A stretch of 64,000 bases of DNA from NCBI RefSeq assembly GCF_023276435.1, contig NZ_JALLPO010000037.1:1-64000 (forward strand), given 5' to 3'. The stretch's first letter is position 1; each line of letters starts with the position of its first letter. The DNA is from Sphaerisporangium perillae. Lineage in GTDB: Bacteria; Actinomycetota; Actinomycetes; Streptosporangiales; Streptosporangiaceae. Under the pieces are notes generated by a model. That model was not told the DNA's origin, searched no databases, and saw nothing but the letters and a program-made list of their open reading frames with translations. Below are positions 12,445 through 23,349 of the stretch, piece by piece. Position numbers and translations under genes: made by a program.

Positions 12445-12873
12445 TCAGGCCGGCGGCCGGTCGTTGGCGGGGACAGTGACGAGCTCGACCGTGCAGAACG
12501 CGCAGCGGCGGGCGTCGATCGGGATGTCGCTCAGGCACTCAGGGCACTGCTTCTCGCTGCTCTCCTTGTCCCGGTCGAAGAAGCCGATCAACCGGGTCAT
12601 CGGCATGACGACCAGCCAGTAGATCACCGCGGCGATGATGAGGAAGGTGAGCAGGTGGTTGACGAAGTCGCCGTACTTGAACACGGAGCCGTTGACCGTG
12701 AAGGAGTACTTGGAGAAGTCGGGTTGCGCGCCGCCGGTCACCGCGCCGATCAACGGCGTGACCAGGTCGGCGACCAGCGCCTGCACCAGCCCGCTGAAAG
12801 TGGCTCCGACCACCACGGCCACGGCGAGTTCCACCAGATTGCCGCGCATCAGGAACTTCTTGAATCCGCCCAT
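12445..12873 (-). CDS. mscL: Large-conductance mechanosensitive channel MscL
   Basis: Integral membrane channel releasing solutes on hypo-osmotic shock, 142 residues. The N-terminus GGFKKFLMRGNLVELAVAVV is the conserved helix and pore-lining TM1; TM2 is around HLLTFLIIAAVIYWLVV. The tail carries two CxxC pairs (CPEC and CAFC), a zinc-ribbon-like end seen in actinobacterial MscL. ATG 12873 is preceded by GGAGG at proper spacing; the upstream in-frame ATG at 12936 is not supported. Confidence 0.95.
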   Translation of the reverse strand: MGGFKKFLMRGNLVELAVAVVVGATFSGLVQALVADLVTPLIGAVTGGAQPDFSKYSFTVNGSVFKYGDFVNHLLTFLIIAAVIYWLVVMPMTRLIGFFDRDKESSEKQCPECLSDIPIDARRCAFCTVELVTVPANDRPPA

Positions 12874-13017
12874 CCTTGAGCCTCCGGGGGGAGAGTTCGG
12901 GTGAAAGGGATCGGCTACCCAGACGTTTCCCCGCAAACCCGGCCCAGGTAGCGCGGTCGTGCGGTGCGTGCCCGCGGCCTCAGGACCCGCCGGTCATGTG
13001 AAGGCCGCCGGCCGCGC

Positions 13018-13152
13018 TCAAGGATTCATCGGCCGCGTAAGGATTCATCGGCGGCGATCGGAACCCCTCCCGTTATCGGAACCTCTCCCGCCATCAGGAC
13101 CTGCCCGCCGTGATCAGGACTCGCTCGCCGTGATCAGGATCTCTCGGCCGCG
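13018..13152. repeat. Degenerate 18-20 base tandem repeats
   Basis: About seven diverged units following the pattern ATC(A/G)GGA(A/C)CnnnCCCGCC(GTG), for example at 13075, 13093, 13112 and 13132. They end in the 3' part of the DUF397 gene. The GATCAGGA core recurs in the array at 26908-26956. Function unknown. Confidence 0.5.
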
Positions 13153-13355
13153 AGCAGGTCGAAGTCGAACCGCCCCTGCTTGGCCGCCTCGATGAACGAT
13201 CTCCACTCGGCCCCGGAGTAGACGAGGATCGGCCCGCCGTCGTGCTTGCCGTCACGTACGCCGATGAAGCCGCCGTCGTACGCGACCTCGACACAGCTGC
13301 CGTTGTTGCAAGCCGCGTACCACGTCACGCCGTGGAACGCAGGTCCGCTTGTCAT
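13134..13355 (-). CDS. DUF397 domain protein
   Basis: A 73-residue protein. The pattern W(Y/K)xxxxCxNGxCVEV, then GGFIGVRDGKH, then LVYSGAEWRSFIEAAKQG defines DUF397. Members usually sit beside XRE-type regulators (BldB/WhiJ neighbourhoods in Streptomyces) and may act as their partners. An ATG at 13355 with GGAGG just upstream is chosen over an ATG at 13370, whose codons would contain that ribosome site. It belongs with the DUF397 gene at 13816 and the XRE gene at 14432. Confidence 0.9.
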   Translation of the reverse strand: MTSGPAFHGVTWYAACNNGSCVEVAYDGGFIGVRDGKHDGGPILVYSGAEWRSFIEAAKQGRFDFDLLAAERS

Positions 13356-13815
13356 GCGCCTCCTTCCCATGAAACCTTCACCCCTATTTCGCGCCCGATA
13401 TTGCGCTCGGCGAAATTATAGTGGATCGCCTCCTGGAAAAAACGGGCGTCTCACGCTGGTGTTCCAGGAATCACAGGGATTGATGTGGCCAATGGGGTGG
13501 CCGATCACACCGGCGCCGGTGAAGGGCACGTGCGCGGACGCCGCCGTTCGGCGTGGGCGGCAGAAATATCGGAAATGAGCGGAAGAATCTCGCCCAGGCG
13601 GGAATTCGGCGGCATGGCCGGCCGGAGAAAAGCGAAGGCGGCGCCGGGACATCTGACCGGCGCCGCCTGCTCGGCTCTTCATTTGGATTCCACTGTCACG
13701 CATCATATGGGAAGCGGTTCTCCTGCGGCCGGCCGGACGCTCGTAACGTCCTCCGGACCGCCACCGTCTGCCTTCCGGTGAAGGACCCGGTTCTCCCTTC
13801 AGCGAGCGTCAGGGC
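13356..13815. other. Intergenic region between the two DUF397 genes
   Basis: About 460 bases with a strong hairpin at 13637-13667. Nothing else is recognised. Confidence 0.5.
13637..13667. terminator. Hairpin between DUF397 genes
   Basis: GGCGGCGCCG (13637-13646) pairs perfectly with CGGCGCCGCC (13658-13667) around an 11-base loop. It lies downstream of the DUF397 gene at 13816 (minus strand). Confidence 0.65.
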
Positions 13816-14031
13816 TCAGAGGTCGAATTCCCCTGCCTTGACGCCGCCCACGAAAGTGCGGAACTCGTCGCGGCTGAATTCCAGGACCGGACCGCGGTCG
13901 CCGTGCTTGTTGTCACGGATGCCGACGCCGCCGTGCGGAAGTTCGGCGACCTCCACGCAGGTCCCGTTGTTGCATCCGCTCGCGGTCTTCCACTGCAGGC
14001 CGGAGTATCCGGAAGGGCGATGCGTCGTCAT
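13816..14031 (-). CDS. DUF397 domain protein
   Basis: A 71-residue paralogue of the protein at 13134. It has LQWKTASGCNNGTCVEVAEL, GGVGIRDNKH, and FSRDEFRTFVGGVKAGEFDL, a canonical DUF397 tail. The ATG at 14031 has GGAG 6-9 bases upstream. It lies downstream of an XRE/DUF5753 regulator with which it probably pairs. Confidence 0.92.
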   Translation of the reverse strand: MTTHRPSGYSGLQWKTASGCNNGTCVEVAELPHGGVGIRDNKHGDRGPVLEFSRDEFRTFVGGVKAGEFDL

Positions 14032-14431
14032 TGTCTCTCCTATGTCACGAAGGACCCCTCGTCCGTGACGCGCCCGCCGAGGGATCGCGTCCTCCGGGCA
14101 GGCGCGACCGACATGATCGGGCCGGATAAATAGGCATGAGCCCCCGCTGGAGAGGTGGCCGCGGAACGGCCGAGCTCTGTGTGCGGGGGCTCCTGGTGAT
14201 CATTTATCGCAGTGACTGGGGACATGTCAATACGATCAAGGGGTTGAGCTGGTCGAAGTTGGAGAGATCTGTATTTACCCGGGAGCTTTCATCCCTTGTG
14301 TCCGCAGGATCTGTGCCCGATATAGACCTTTCGTCCCGAGTGTCGTCGTAGCGACTGCTAGCGCGCGCAGTACGGTTTGGCCGGTTTGCGCAATTCGTAG
14401 CCCTGGGTGGTCGGAGTGCCGCGGGCTCAGG
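14032..14431. other. Intergenic region, DUF397 to XRE gene
   Basis: About 400 bases holding a long inverted repeat at 14138-14192. The rest shows no gene I can support. Confidence 0.5.
14138..14192. terminator. Long inverted repeat upstream of DUF397
   Basis: GAGCCCCCGC (14138-14147) pairs with GCGGGGGCTC (14183-14192) around a 35-base loop that contains a smaller GGCCG/CGGCC stem. It may end the XRE transcript (minus strand). Confidence 0.5.
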
Positions 14432-15280
14432 TCACGGAGCGTAAAGCTTGCGCATGTCGGCGATCAGCGAAACGGAGTCACGCGGATTCAGCGCCGCCGC
14501 CCGCAGATGGGTGATGACCTCGCGGAAGCGCTCGAGCTCGCGCGGTTTCTCGAGATAGAAATCGCCCATCAAAGACTCGACATAGACGGTGTCCGGCACC
14601 ATGTTGTCGGGGAATTCGAGCAGGATGAACATGCTGTCGAAGCCGATGTGCGCCCCGACCGTGAAGGGAATCACCTGGACGATCACATGGGGAAGGGCGG
14701 AAAGCTCGATCACGCGTTCAAGCTGGGCGTGCATTACGGCGTGCCCTCCGACGTGCCGGTGCAGGACCGACTCGTCGAGCAGCACCCAGCAATTGGGCGG
14801 GTCGTCCTGGAGGTGCAGGCGCTGCCGTTTCAGGCGGGCGTCGACGCGTTCTTCGAGGACCTCCTGCTTGATGCGCGGCAGGCATCCGCGGATCACTTCC
14901 CGGGCGTAGTCCTCGGTCTGGAAAAGGCTAGGAATCGTGGTCGTCTCGTACATCGTGATCGACGACGCCTCGCCTTCGAGGCCGATATAGGGGTCGAGGT
15001 CCAGATCCTCGTACTCCTGCCACCACCCCGCCTGCCGCGCCTCGCGGGCCATGGTGATGAGGGCGTCGGCCTCGGCCTGGTCGAGGCCGTAGATCTGGCA
15101 CAGGTCGCGGACGTCACGGGGGATGACGCTGCGCTGCGCGGTCTCGATCCGGCTGATCTTGGCCGTGGAGCACTCGAGCCGCTGCGCGGCCTCCTCGAGG
15201 CTCAGCCCGGCGTGCTTGCGCAGCTCGCGCAGGCGGGTGGCGAGCTGACGGCGCCGTAGGGTCGGATTGGCCCCGGCCAT
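14432..15280 (-). CDS. XRE-family regulator with DUF5753 domain
   Basis: A 282-residue DNA-binding protein. The N-terminal XRE helix-turn-helix (about 12-66) contains LRELRKHAGLSLEEAAQRL and STAKISRIETAQR. The C-terminal DUF5753 domain (about 95-275) contains the stretch WVLLDESVLHRHVGG and PHVIVQVIPF. This class pairs with DUF397 proteins, two of which lie just downstream. Streptomyces relatives affect development and antibiotic production. Start ATG 15280. Confidence 0.93.
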   Translation of the reverse strand: MAGANPTLRRRQLATRLRELRKHAGLSLEEAAQRLECSTAKISRIETAQRSVIPRDVRDLCQIYGLDQAEADALITMAREARQAGWWQEYEDLDLDPYIGLEGEASSITMYETTTIPSLFQTEDYAREVIRGCLPRIKQEVLEERVDARLKRQRLHLQDDPPNCWVLLDESVLHRHVGGHAVMHAQLERVIELSALPHVIVQVIPFTVGAHIGFDSMFILLEFPDNMVPDTVYVESLMGDFYLEKPRELERFREVITHLRAAALNPRDSVSLIADMRKLYAP

Positions 15281-15666
15281 CGACGCTCACCTCTTCCTGC
15301 CGCGGCGATCGCCGCGCACCCCGCATTCTCCCAGGCAGCCGACGCTGCTGACAGCCCACACTATGGGCCGCCGGCCGGCATCCGAGGTATCCGGCGGCGA
15401 CACTTTCCTGTGGCAATTGCCAATGGCGGTTGCTCTTGGCACGAACCAGGGTAAACAGAAGGTTAGCCCCTAACAGAGAGGACGTCGCCCCCTTAAATGA
15501 GCCGCTCCCTCGCGGGTGGCCATCCCCTGCGGGAGGGGGAGGGCCCCGCCCGCGAGGTCGGCGGTCGAGGGGACCGTCTCTGGGGCCGCACGCAAGCCGG
15601 GTCCGGTGGTGGGGCATCGACCGGCTCCATACCACCGCGCAGCCGGAGCGAGAGGATCCGACCCAT
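15281..15666. other. Divergent intergenic region, XRE gene and zinc-knuckle gene
   Basis: It holds a 12-base palindrome (15411-15422) upstream of the XRE gene. Nearer the zinc-knuckle gene is a nested inverted repeat with CCTCGCGGG at 15508-15516 and its complement at 15549-15557. Confidence 0.5.
15411..15422. promoter_or_regulatory. Palindrome TGGCAATTGCCA upstream of the XRE gene
   Basis: A perfect 12-base palindrome about 130 bases upstream of the XRE start, in the divergent spacer. It is a candidate operator for the adjacent regulator. No second copy was noticed. Confidence 0.45.
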
Positions 15667-15975
15667 ATGAATGTGACCCCCGCCGGGATCGCCGTCAACC
15701 TGTGGACCCACCTACGTGAGCAGGCCCTGGCCCGCCACTGGGAGCTCAGCGACGCCGTCTTCGCTGAGATCGACGGGTTCGCGTGGGTACAGGGATGGGC
15801 GATAAGCCGGCGTCGGACCCGCCACACCTATCGTGACCCCCGCTTCGACAGGGTGGTCGTCTGCTGTACCTGCGGGGGAGACGGCAGGGGAGAGGGCGGC
15901 CGTCCGTGCCGCACCTGCAAGGGCGACGGCCTGCTCAACTTCTTCGAGCCGCCGGCCGCCAAGAAGAGCGCCTGA
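15667..15975 (+). CDS. Small protein with a DnaJ-like zinc-knuckle motif
   Basis: A 102-residue protein whose family I do not recognise. The first 70 residues are mostly helical (WTHLREQALARHWELSDAVF). The C-terminal part has CTCGGDGRG and, 8 residues on, CRTCKGDG, i.e. two CxxCxGxG units as in DnaJ zinc-binding knuckles, one Cys preceded by VVC. It probably binds a single Zn ion. ATG 15667 is used, with GAGAGG about 11 bases upstream. A strong terminator follows directly. Confidence 0.7.
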   Translation: MNVTPAGIAVNLWTHLREQALARHWELSDAVFAEIDGFAWVQGWAISRRRTRHTYRDPRFDRVVVCCTCGGDGRGEGGRPCRTCKGDGLLNFFEPPAAKKSA

Positions 15976-16000
15976 CCCGGTACGGCGGGGCCGTACCGGG
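15976..16000. terminator. Terminator after the zinc-knuckle gene
   Basis: A 10-base perfect stem CCCGGTACGG/CCGTACCGGG with a 5-base loop, beginning at the base after the stop codon. Confidence 0.85.
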
Positions 16001-16385
16001 GGCTTGACGCTGCTCTGAACTGCGCGGACCAGTCTCGCCGAATCCCGGCTCCCGCGTGCCCGACGGCGCCCATCGCCCGGTGTGCCTATGCCCAAGATTT
16101 CGCAACATGCCTCACCAGCGGTGTCCACCCGCCCGCTCGTGACCATGTTCATGTGACCTTCCTGTTACCGGCCGAGTGTCCCGGGGGGCCCGGCCCGGGA
16201 GGTCGAGTAGCCTGGCACGGGCCGCGCCAATCGCGCGGCGTCCCCGGTCGGCGCGGCATCGCGACAGCCAGGTCTTGGACGAAAAGTGCACGATGTCCCC
16301 CCCGCGGGAAGTGAAGAGCGCACTGAGCTGCGCTGAGGTGCATGGTCGGGGGAACATGGGGGCAAATCCCTATCCGGGTGGTGAC
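16001..16385. other. glgX upstream region
   Basis: About 385 bases before glgX. A possible -10 (TAGCCT at 16208-16213) has no clear -35. No gene is recognised on either strand. Confidence 0.4.
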
Positions 16386-18491
<2,106 letters not shown>

Positions 18492-18534
18492 CCGGCTCCC
18501 AGGGATGCCCGACCGACACTCAGAAGGACACGAC

Positions 18535-20760
18535 GTGACCGAATCAGCGAAGCCCACGGCGACCTACCGGCTCCAGCTGACCCCCGACTTCGGGTTCGGG
18601 GACGCGGCGGCGCTGGCCGGCTACCTGGCGGAGCTCGGGGTGAGCCATCTGTACCTCTCGCCGATCCTGCAGGCCGTGCCGTCGTCGCTGCACGGTTACG
18701 ACGTCACCGACCACACGCGGGTCAGGGCGGAGTTCGGCGGCGTCGAGGCGCTGCGCGGGCTGGCGGCCGCGGGCCTGCCGCTGGTCGTGGACATCGTGCC
18801 GAACCACATGACCGTGCCCGTCCCCGAGTCGGGCAACGCGCGGCTGTGGGACGTCCTGAAGCACGGTCCGGAGGCGGCCTCGGCGCGGTGGTTCGACATC
18901 GACTGGTCCGGCGGCGGGGGCAAGGTGGCGATGCCCGTGCTCGGCGGCGACACCGACGTCGAGTCCGAAGTGGTGGCCGACGGCGACGTGCTGCGCTACT
19001 ACGACCACGAGTTCCCGGTGCGGCCGGGCGGCGACGGGCGCCTGGAGGAGCAGTACTACCGGCTGGTGCAGTGGCGTGAGCCTCCCGGCTACCGGCGGTT
19101 CTTCGACGTGTCGTCGCTGATCGGGCTGCGGGTGGAGGACCCCGAGGTCTTCGACGCGACCCACGAGGTGATCCTTTCGCTGGTGGCGGAGGGCGTGATC
19201 AGCGGGCTGCGCGTCGACCATCCCGACGGGCTGGCCGACCCGCGCGGCTATCTGGCCGGGCTCCGCGAGCGGGCCCCGGTGTGGACGGTGGCGGAGAAGA
19301 TCCTCATCGACGGCGAGCGGCTGCCGGGCGACTGGGCCTGCGACGGGACGACCGGGTACGACGCGCTGAACGTGGTCACCCGGCTGTTCGTCGATCCGGC
19401 GGCCGCGCGGCCGCTGATCGACACCTTCGTCCGGCGCACCGCCTATCCCGCTGACTACGAAACCATCCGCTATGAGGCGAAAAAGCAGGTTCTGGCGCAG
19501 TTCTTCACGGGTGAGGTGGAACGGCTGACCCGGGACGTCCCCGAACTGCGCGACGCGATGGTCGAGCTGCTCGCCGCCATGCCGGTGTACCGCGCGTACA
19601 CCGTGCCCGGCGAGGAGCCGCCCGCGGAGACGGTACGGCTGCTCCGCGCCGCCGCCGCGGACGCCGCGAAGCACGCCGACCCCGCCGCCGTCGACGCGGC
19701 GGTGGACCTCGTCCTGTCCGGCCCGGCCGAGACCGTCACCCGCTTCCAGCAGACCTGCGGCCCCGTCATGGCCAAGGGCGTGGAGGACACCGCCCTGTAC
19801 CGGTGGTACCCCCTGGCCTGCCTGAACGAGGTCGGCGGCGAGCCCGACCGGTTCGGCGTCTCACCCGCGGAGTTCCACGCCTACTGCGCCGGCATGGCGC
19901 CGTACACGATGACCACCCTCTCCACCCACGACACCAAGCGGTCCGAGGACGTCCGCGCCCGGCTCGCCGTGCTGTCCGAGCTGCACGAGGAGTGGGCCGA
20001 GTCGGTCGCCCGCTGGTCCGAGCAGGTCTCCTTCGACCCCAAACTCGACTACTTCGCCTGGCAGAACCTCATGGCCGTCTGGCCGATCAGCGTCGAGCGG
20101 TTCGGCGACTACCTGTACAAGGCAGCCAGGGAGGCCAAGACGTCCATCTCCTGGATCAGCCCGGACGCCGCCTACGAGAAGGGCGTCCGTGACTTCGCGG
20201 CGCGGGCCATCGACGCCTGCGGGCCCTCCGTCGCCGCCTTCACCGAGCGCGTCGACCGGTACGCCCAGGTCAACTCGCTCGGCCAGAAGCTGGTGCAGCT
20301 GATGATGCCCGGTATCCCCGACGTGTACCAGGGCAGCGAGACGACCGACTTCTCGCTGGTCGACCCCGACAACCGCCGCCCGGTGGACTTCGCCTACCGG
20401 CGCTCCCTGCTCGGTGCCGCGCGGAGCGACGGCTGGGACGCCGCCAAGCTCCTGGTCACCACCTCCGCGCTGCGCCTGCGCGCGAGGCTCGGCCACGACC
20501 AGCCCTACGTCCCGATCGGCACCGGCGAGGACGGCGCGGGCCGCGACCACGCCATCGCGTTCGCCAGAGGCGAGGACGCCGTGGTGGTCGCCACGCGGCT
20601 CCCCGTGGGCCTGCGGCGGCGCGGCGGCTGGGGCCCGGCGACGCTCACCCTGCCCCCGGGCCGGTGGCGCGACGTGCTCGCCGGCGCTCGCCACACCGGG
20701 CGCATCCCGTTCGCGCACCTGCTCGGGCGTTATCCCGTGGCGTTGCTGGAAAGGGATTAA
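18535..20760 (+). CDS. treY: Maltooligosyltrehalose synthase TreY
   Basis: GH13 intramolecular transglucosylase converting the reducing end of maltodextrin to a trehalosyl end, 741 residues from GTG 18535 (GAAGG 7 bases upstream). It opens with TATYRLQLTPDFGFGDAAAL, and LYLSPILQAVPSSLHGYDVTD and VDIVPNHM are characteristic. The catalytic region has GLRVDHPDGLADP and an AEKIL acid. It follows glgX by about 43 bases and precedes treZ by 33. Confidence 0.96.
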   Translation: MTESAKPTATYRLQLTPDFGFGDAAALAGYLAELGVSHLYLSPILQAVPSSLHGYDVTDHTRVRAEFGGVEALRGLAAAGLPLVVDIVPNHMTVPVPESGNARLWDVLKHGPEAASARWFDIDWSGGGGKVAMPVLGGDTDVESEVVADGDVLRYYDHEFPVRPGGDGRLEEQYYRLVQWREPPGYRRFFDVSSLIGLRVEDPEVFDATHEVILSLVAEGVISGLRVDHPDGLADPRGYLAGLRERAPVWTVAEKILIDGERLPGDWACDGTTGYDALNVVTRLFVDPAAARPLIDTFVRRTAYPADYETIRYEAKKQVLAQFFTGEVERLTRDVPELRDAMVELLAAMPVYRAYTVPGEEPPAETVRLLRAAAADAAKHADPAAVDAAVDLVLSGPAETVTRFQQTCGPVMAKGVEDTALYRWYPLACLNEVGGEPDRFGVSPAEFHAYCAGMAPYTMTTLSTHDTKRSEDVRARLAVLSELHEEWAESVARWSEQVSFDPKLDYFAWQNLMAVWPISVERFGDYLYKAAREAKTSISWISPDAAYEKGVRDFAARAIDACGPSVAAFTERVDRYAQVNSLGQKLVQLMMPGIPDVYQGSETTDFSLVDPDNRRPVDFAYRRSLLGAARSDGWDAAKLLVTTSALRLRARLGHDQPYVPIGTGEDGAGRDHAIAFARGEDAVVVATRLPVGLRRRGGWGPATLTLPPGRWRDVLAGARHTGRIPFAHLLGRYPVALLERD

Positions 20761-20793
20761 CAGGCGACAGCCGCCGACATCACGGGGAGGAAC

Positions 20794-22527
20794 ATGTTCG
20801 AGGTCTGGGCACCGACGGCCGGTCGCGTCGAGGTGGAGATCGACAAGACGCGGCGCCACGAGATGGTCCGCCGCGGTGACGGCTGGTGGACGGCGGAGGT
20901 GCCCGGCGCCTCGCACGGCACCGACTACGCCTTCAGCGTCGACGGAGGAGAGGCGTTCCCCGATCCCAGGACGCGGCGCCAGCCGTACGGCGTCTTCGGG
21001 CCGAGCCGGGTCTACGACCACGACCGGTACACCTGGAGCGACCAGGCCTGGCGCGGGCGCGACCTCCCCGGCTCGGTGATCTACGAGCTGCACGTCGGCA
21101 CGTTCACCCCCGAAGGCACCTTCGAAGCGGCGATCGGCAAACTCGGCCACCTGGTCGCGCTCGGCGTCGACTTCGTGGAGCTGCTGCCGGTCCCGCCCGT
21201 CCCCGGGCGCCACAACTGGGGGTACGACGGGGTCGACCTCTACGCGGTGCACGAGGAGTACGGCGGGCCCGACGGGCTCAAGCGGTTCGTGGAGGCCTGT
21301 CACCGGGCGGGCATCGGCGTGCTGCTGGACGTCGTCTACAACCACCTCGGGCCGTCGGGCAACTTCCTCGCCAAGTTCGGGCCGTACTTCCACGAGTCGG
21401 CGTCCTCCTTCTGGGGGCAGGCCGTCAACCTCGACGGCAAGCACTCCGACGAGGTACGTCGCTACTTCATCGGCAACGCGGTGCAGTGGCTGCGCGACTA
21501 TCACGTGGACGGCCTGCGGCTGGACGCCGTGCACGCCCTGCACGACAAGCGCGCCGTGCACTTCCTGGAGGAGCTGGCCGTCGAGGTCGACGCGCTGTCC
21601 GCGGCGCTCGGACGGCCGCTGACGCTGATCGCCGAGTCCGACCTGAACGACCCGCGCCTGGTCACCCCCCGGGAGGCCGGCGGCTACGGCCTTGCCGCCG
21701 CCTGGGACGACGACGTGCACCACGCCCTGCACTCCGCCCTGACCGGCGAGCGGCACGGGTACTACTGCGACTTCGGGCCGATGGACGTGCTCGCCAAGGT
21801 GCTGACCCGCGCCTACCTCCACGACGGCACCTACTCCACCTTCCGGGGGCGCACGCACGGGCGCCCGGTCGACCGGTTGCGCGTGCCTGGGTACCGGTTC
21901 GTGTGCTGCCTGCAGAACCACGACCAGATCGGCAACCGGGCGATGGGCGACCGGCTGCCGCCCGAGGTCCTCAAGGTCGGGTCCGGCCTGCTGCTGACCT
22001 CGCCGTTCACCCCGATGCTGTTCATGGGGGAGGAATGGGGGGCGAGCACGCCGTTCCTGTTCTTCACCGACCATGTGGAGCCGCACCTGGCACAGGGCGA
22101 GAGCGAGCGCAGGGAACGGGAGTTCGTCGGCTTCGGCTACGACGACTGGGGCGCCAAGGCCCCCGACCCGCAGGACGAGGCGACGTTCCACGCCTCCAAG
22201 CTCGACTGGAGCGAGCCGTCGTCACCGGTCCACGAGGAACTCCTGATCTGGTACCGCGACCTGATCGCGCTGCGGAAATCCTGCCCCGACCTCGCCGACC
22301 CGCGACTCGATCGCGTGTCGGTGGAGGTGAACGAGGAAGGCCGCTGGATCGTCGTCCACCGGGGCGCCCTCCGCGTGGCCGCGAACCTCGGCGACTCCCC
22401 GGTCTCGCTGCCCCTGGCCCCCGGCACGATCCTCCTCGCCTCCGACCCCAAGATCACCCTGACCGGCCCCGAACTTACCCTCCCACCCCGCACCCTCGCC
22501 ATAACCCGCCCCACTCCCTCGCCATGA
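20794..22527 (+). CDS. treZ: Maltooligosyltrehalose trehalohydrolase TreZ
   Basis: GH13 hydrolase releasing trehalose from the product of TreY, 577 residues. An N-terminal beta domain starts FEVWAPTAGRVEV. VIYELHVGTFTPEGTF, WGYDGVDLYAVHEEYGG, GLRLDAVHAL (nucleophile) and LIAESDLNDPRL (acid) mark the catalytic barrel. ATG 20794 has a strong GGGGAGGAAC ribosome site. It is the last gene of the glgX-treY-treZ run. Confidence 0.96.
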   Translation: MFEVWAPTAGRVEVEIDKTRRHEMVRRGDGWWTAEVPGASHGTDYAFSVDGGEAFPDPRTRRQPYGVFGPSRVYDHDRYTWSDQAWRGRDLPGSVIYELHVGTFTPEGTFEAAIGKLGHLVALGVDFVELLPVPPVPGRHNWGYDGVDLYAVHEEYGGPDGLKRFVEACHRAGIGVLLDVVYNHLGPSGNFLAKFGPYFHESASSFWGQAVNLDGKHSDEVRRYFIGNAVQWLRDYHVDGLRLDAVHALHDKRAVHFLEELAVEVDALSAALGRPLTLIAESDLNDPRLVTPREAGGYGLAAAWDDDVHHALHSALTGERHGYYCDFGPMDVLAKVLTRAYLHDGTYSTFRGRTHGRPVDRLRVPGYRFVCCLQNHDQIGNRAMGDRLPPEVLKVGSGLLLTSPFTPMLFMGEEWGASTPFLFFTDHVEPHLAQGESERREREFVGFGYDDWGAKAPDPQDEATFHASKLDWSEPSSPVHEELLIWYRDLIALRKSCPDLADPRLDRVSVEVNEEGRWIVVHRGALRVAANLGDSPVSLPLAPGTILLASDPKITLTGPELTLPPRTLAITRPTPSP

Positions 22528-22680
22528 CCCGCCCCACACCCTGCTATGAGCACTGTCGCCCCCTCTTCCTACGCTCGGCGTGGTCTGTCCATCCGGCGCC
22601 GCGGCGGTGGGAAGGGGTACGGCGATGTCCGGCGCCGCCGTACGTTGAGCGACCCGGCGGTCTCTCGTGCCCTCGGCGGG

Positions 22681-23205
22681 TCAGGCCGCTATCGGGGACA
22701 GCAGGGATGAGAGGCGGCGGAGGCCGCGTGCCGTCCGGGCCTTGACGGTGCCGAGCGGCACGTGGAGCCTTTCGGCGATCTCGCGCTGGGTGAGGTCCCC
22801 GTAGTAGGCCAGCTCGATTGCCTCACGCTGCGGCTCGGGCAGTACGGCGAGAGCCCGCTGGACCTGGTCGCGACTGCCCAGCATGTCCGCCGTGTCGCGG
22901 CCGTCCCCGTCCACGGGCTCGCAGATGCTCTCCAGCGGGACGGTCGTGAGCGCCCGCGCCCGCAGGTGGTCGATGGCGCGGTTGCGGGCGATGCCGAGCA
23001 GCCAGCCCTCCAGGCTGCGGGCGGGGTCGTACCGGTGCCGCGACCGCCACACCTCAGAGAAGACCACCTGCCGCACGTCCTCGACGTCCTGCGGGGGAAC
23101 GAGCCTGTGAAGGTAGGCGGCGACCAGCGCCGCATGGGTCCGGTAGCACTCCGCGAGCGCCGCGTCGTCCCCGGCGGCCAGCCGGATTTCGAGTGTGCCC
23201 GTCAT
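22681..23205 (-). CDS. ECF RNA polymerase sigma factor, LitS-like by context
   Basis: A 174-residue sigma factor with region 2 (about 20-85, including DVEDVRQVVFSEVWRSRHRYD and RNRAIDHLR) and region 4 (about 115-165, LPEPQREAIELAYYGDLTQREIAERL cut here to its key part, then GTVKARTARGLRRL). No anti-sigma gene is adjacent. It lies 144 bases downstream of a MerR/B12-domain gene on the same strand, with photolyase divergent, an arrangement resembling the LitR-LitS light-response locus of Streptomyces. ATG 23205 has GAAGGTGG upstream. Confidence 0.88.
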   Translation of the reverse strand: MTGTLEIRLAAGDDAALAECYRTHAALVAAYLHRLVPPQDVEDVRQVVFSEVWRSRHRYDPARSLEGWLLGIARNRAIDHLRARALTTVPLESICEPVDGDGRDTADMLGSRDQVQRALAVLPEPQREAIELAYYGDLTQREIAERLHVPLGTVKARTARGLRRLSSLLSPIAA

Positions 23206-23349
23206 GGAAACCCACCTTCGATCAAACCAAAAAGCTACTCAAAACCTATTCATATGCGCCCGCCCTACCTGGCACAACCAAGGCGCCCCCACGCTCGCCT
23301 CATGAGTGACCAAAACCGCCGTCCCATGTCGGCGCCGTTGGGCGGTGGG

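Noticed and set aside
14136-14351. 71-codon plus-strand frame between DUF397 and XRE genes
   Set aside because: No ribosome site or family features, and it overlaps a large inverted repeat.
19861-22191. Long minus-strand frame opposite treY and treZ
   Set aside because: Shadow frame; the plus-strand genes are well supported.
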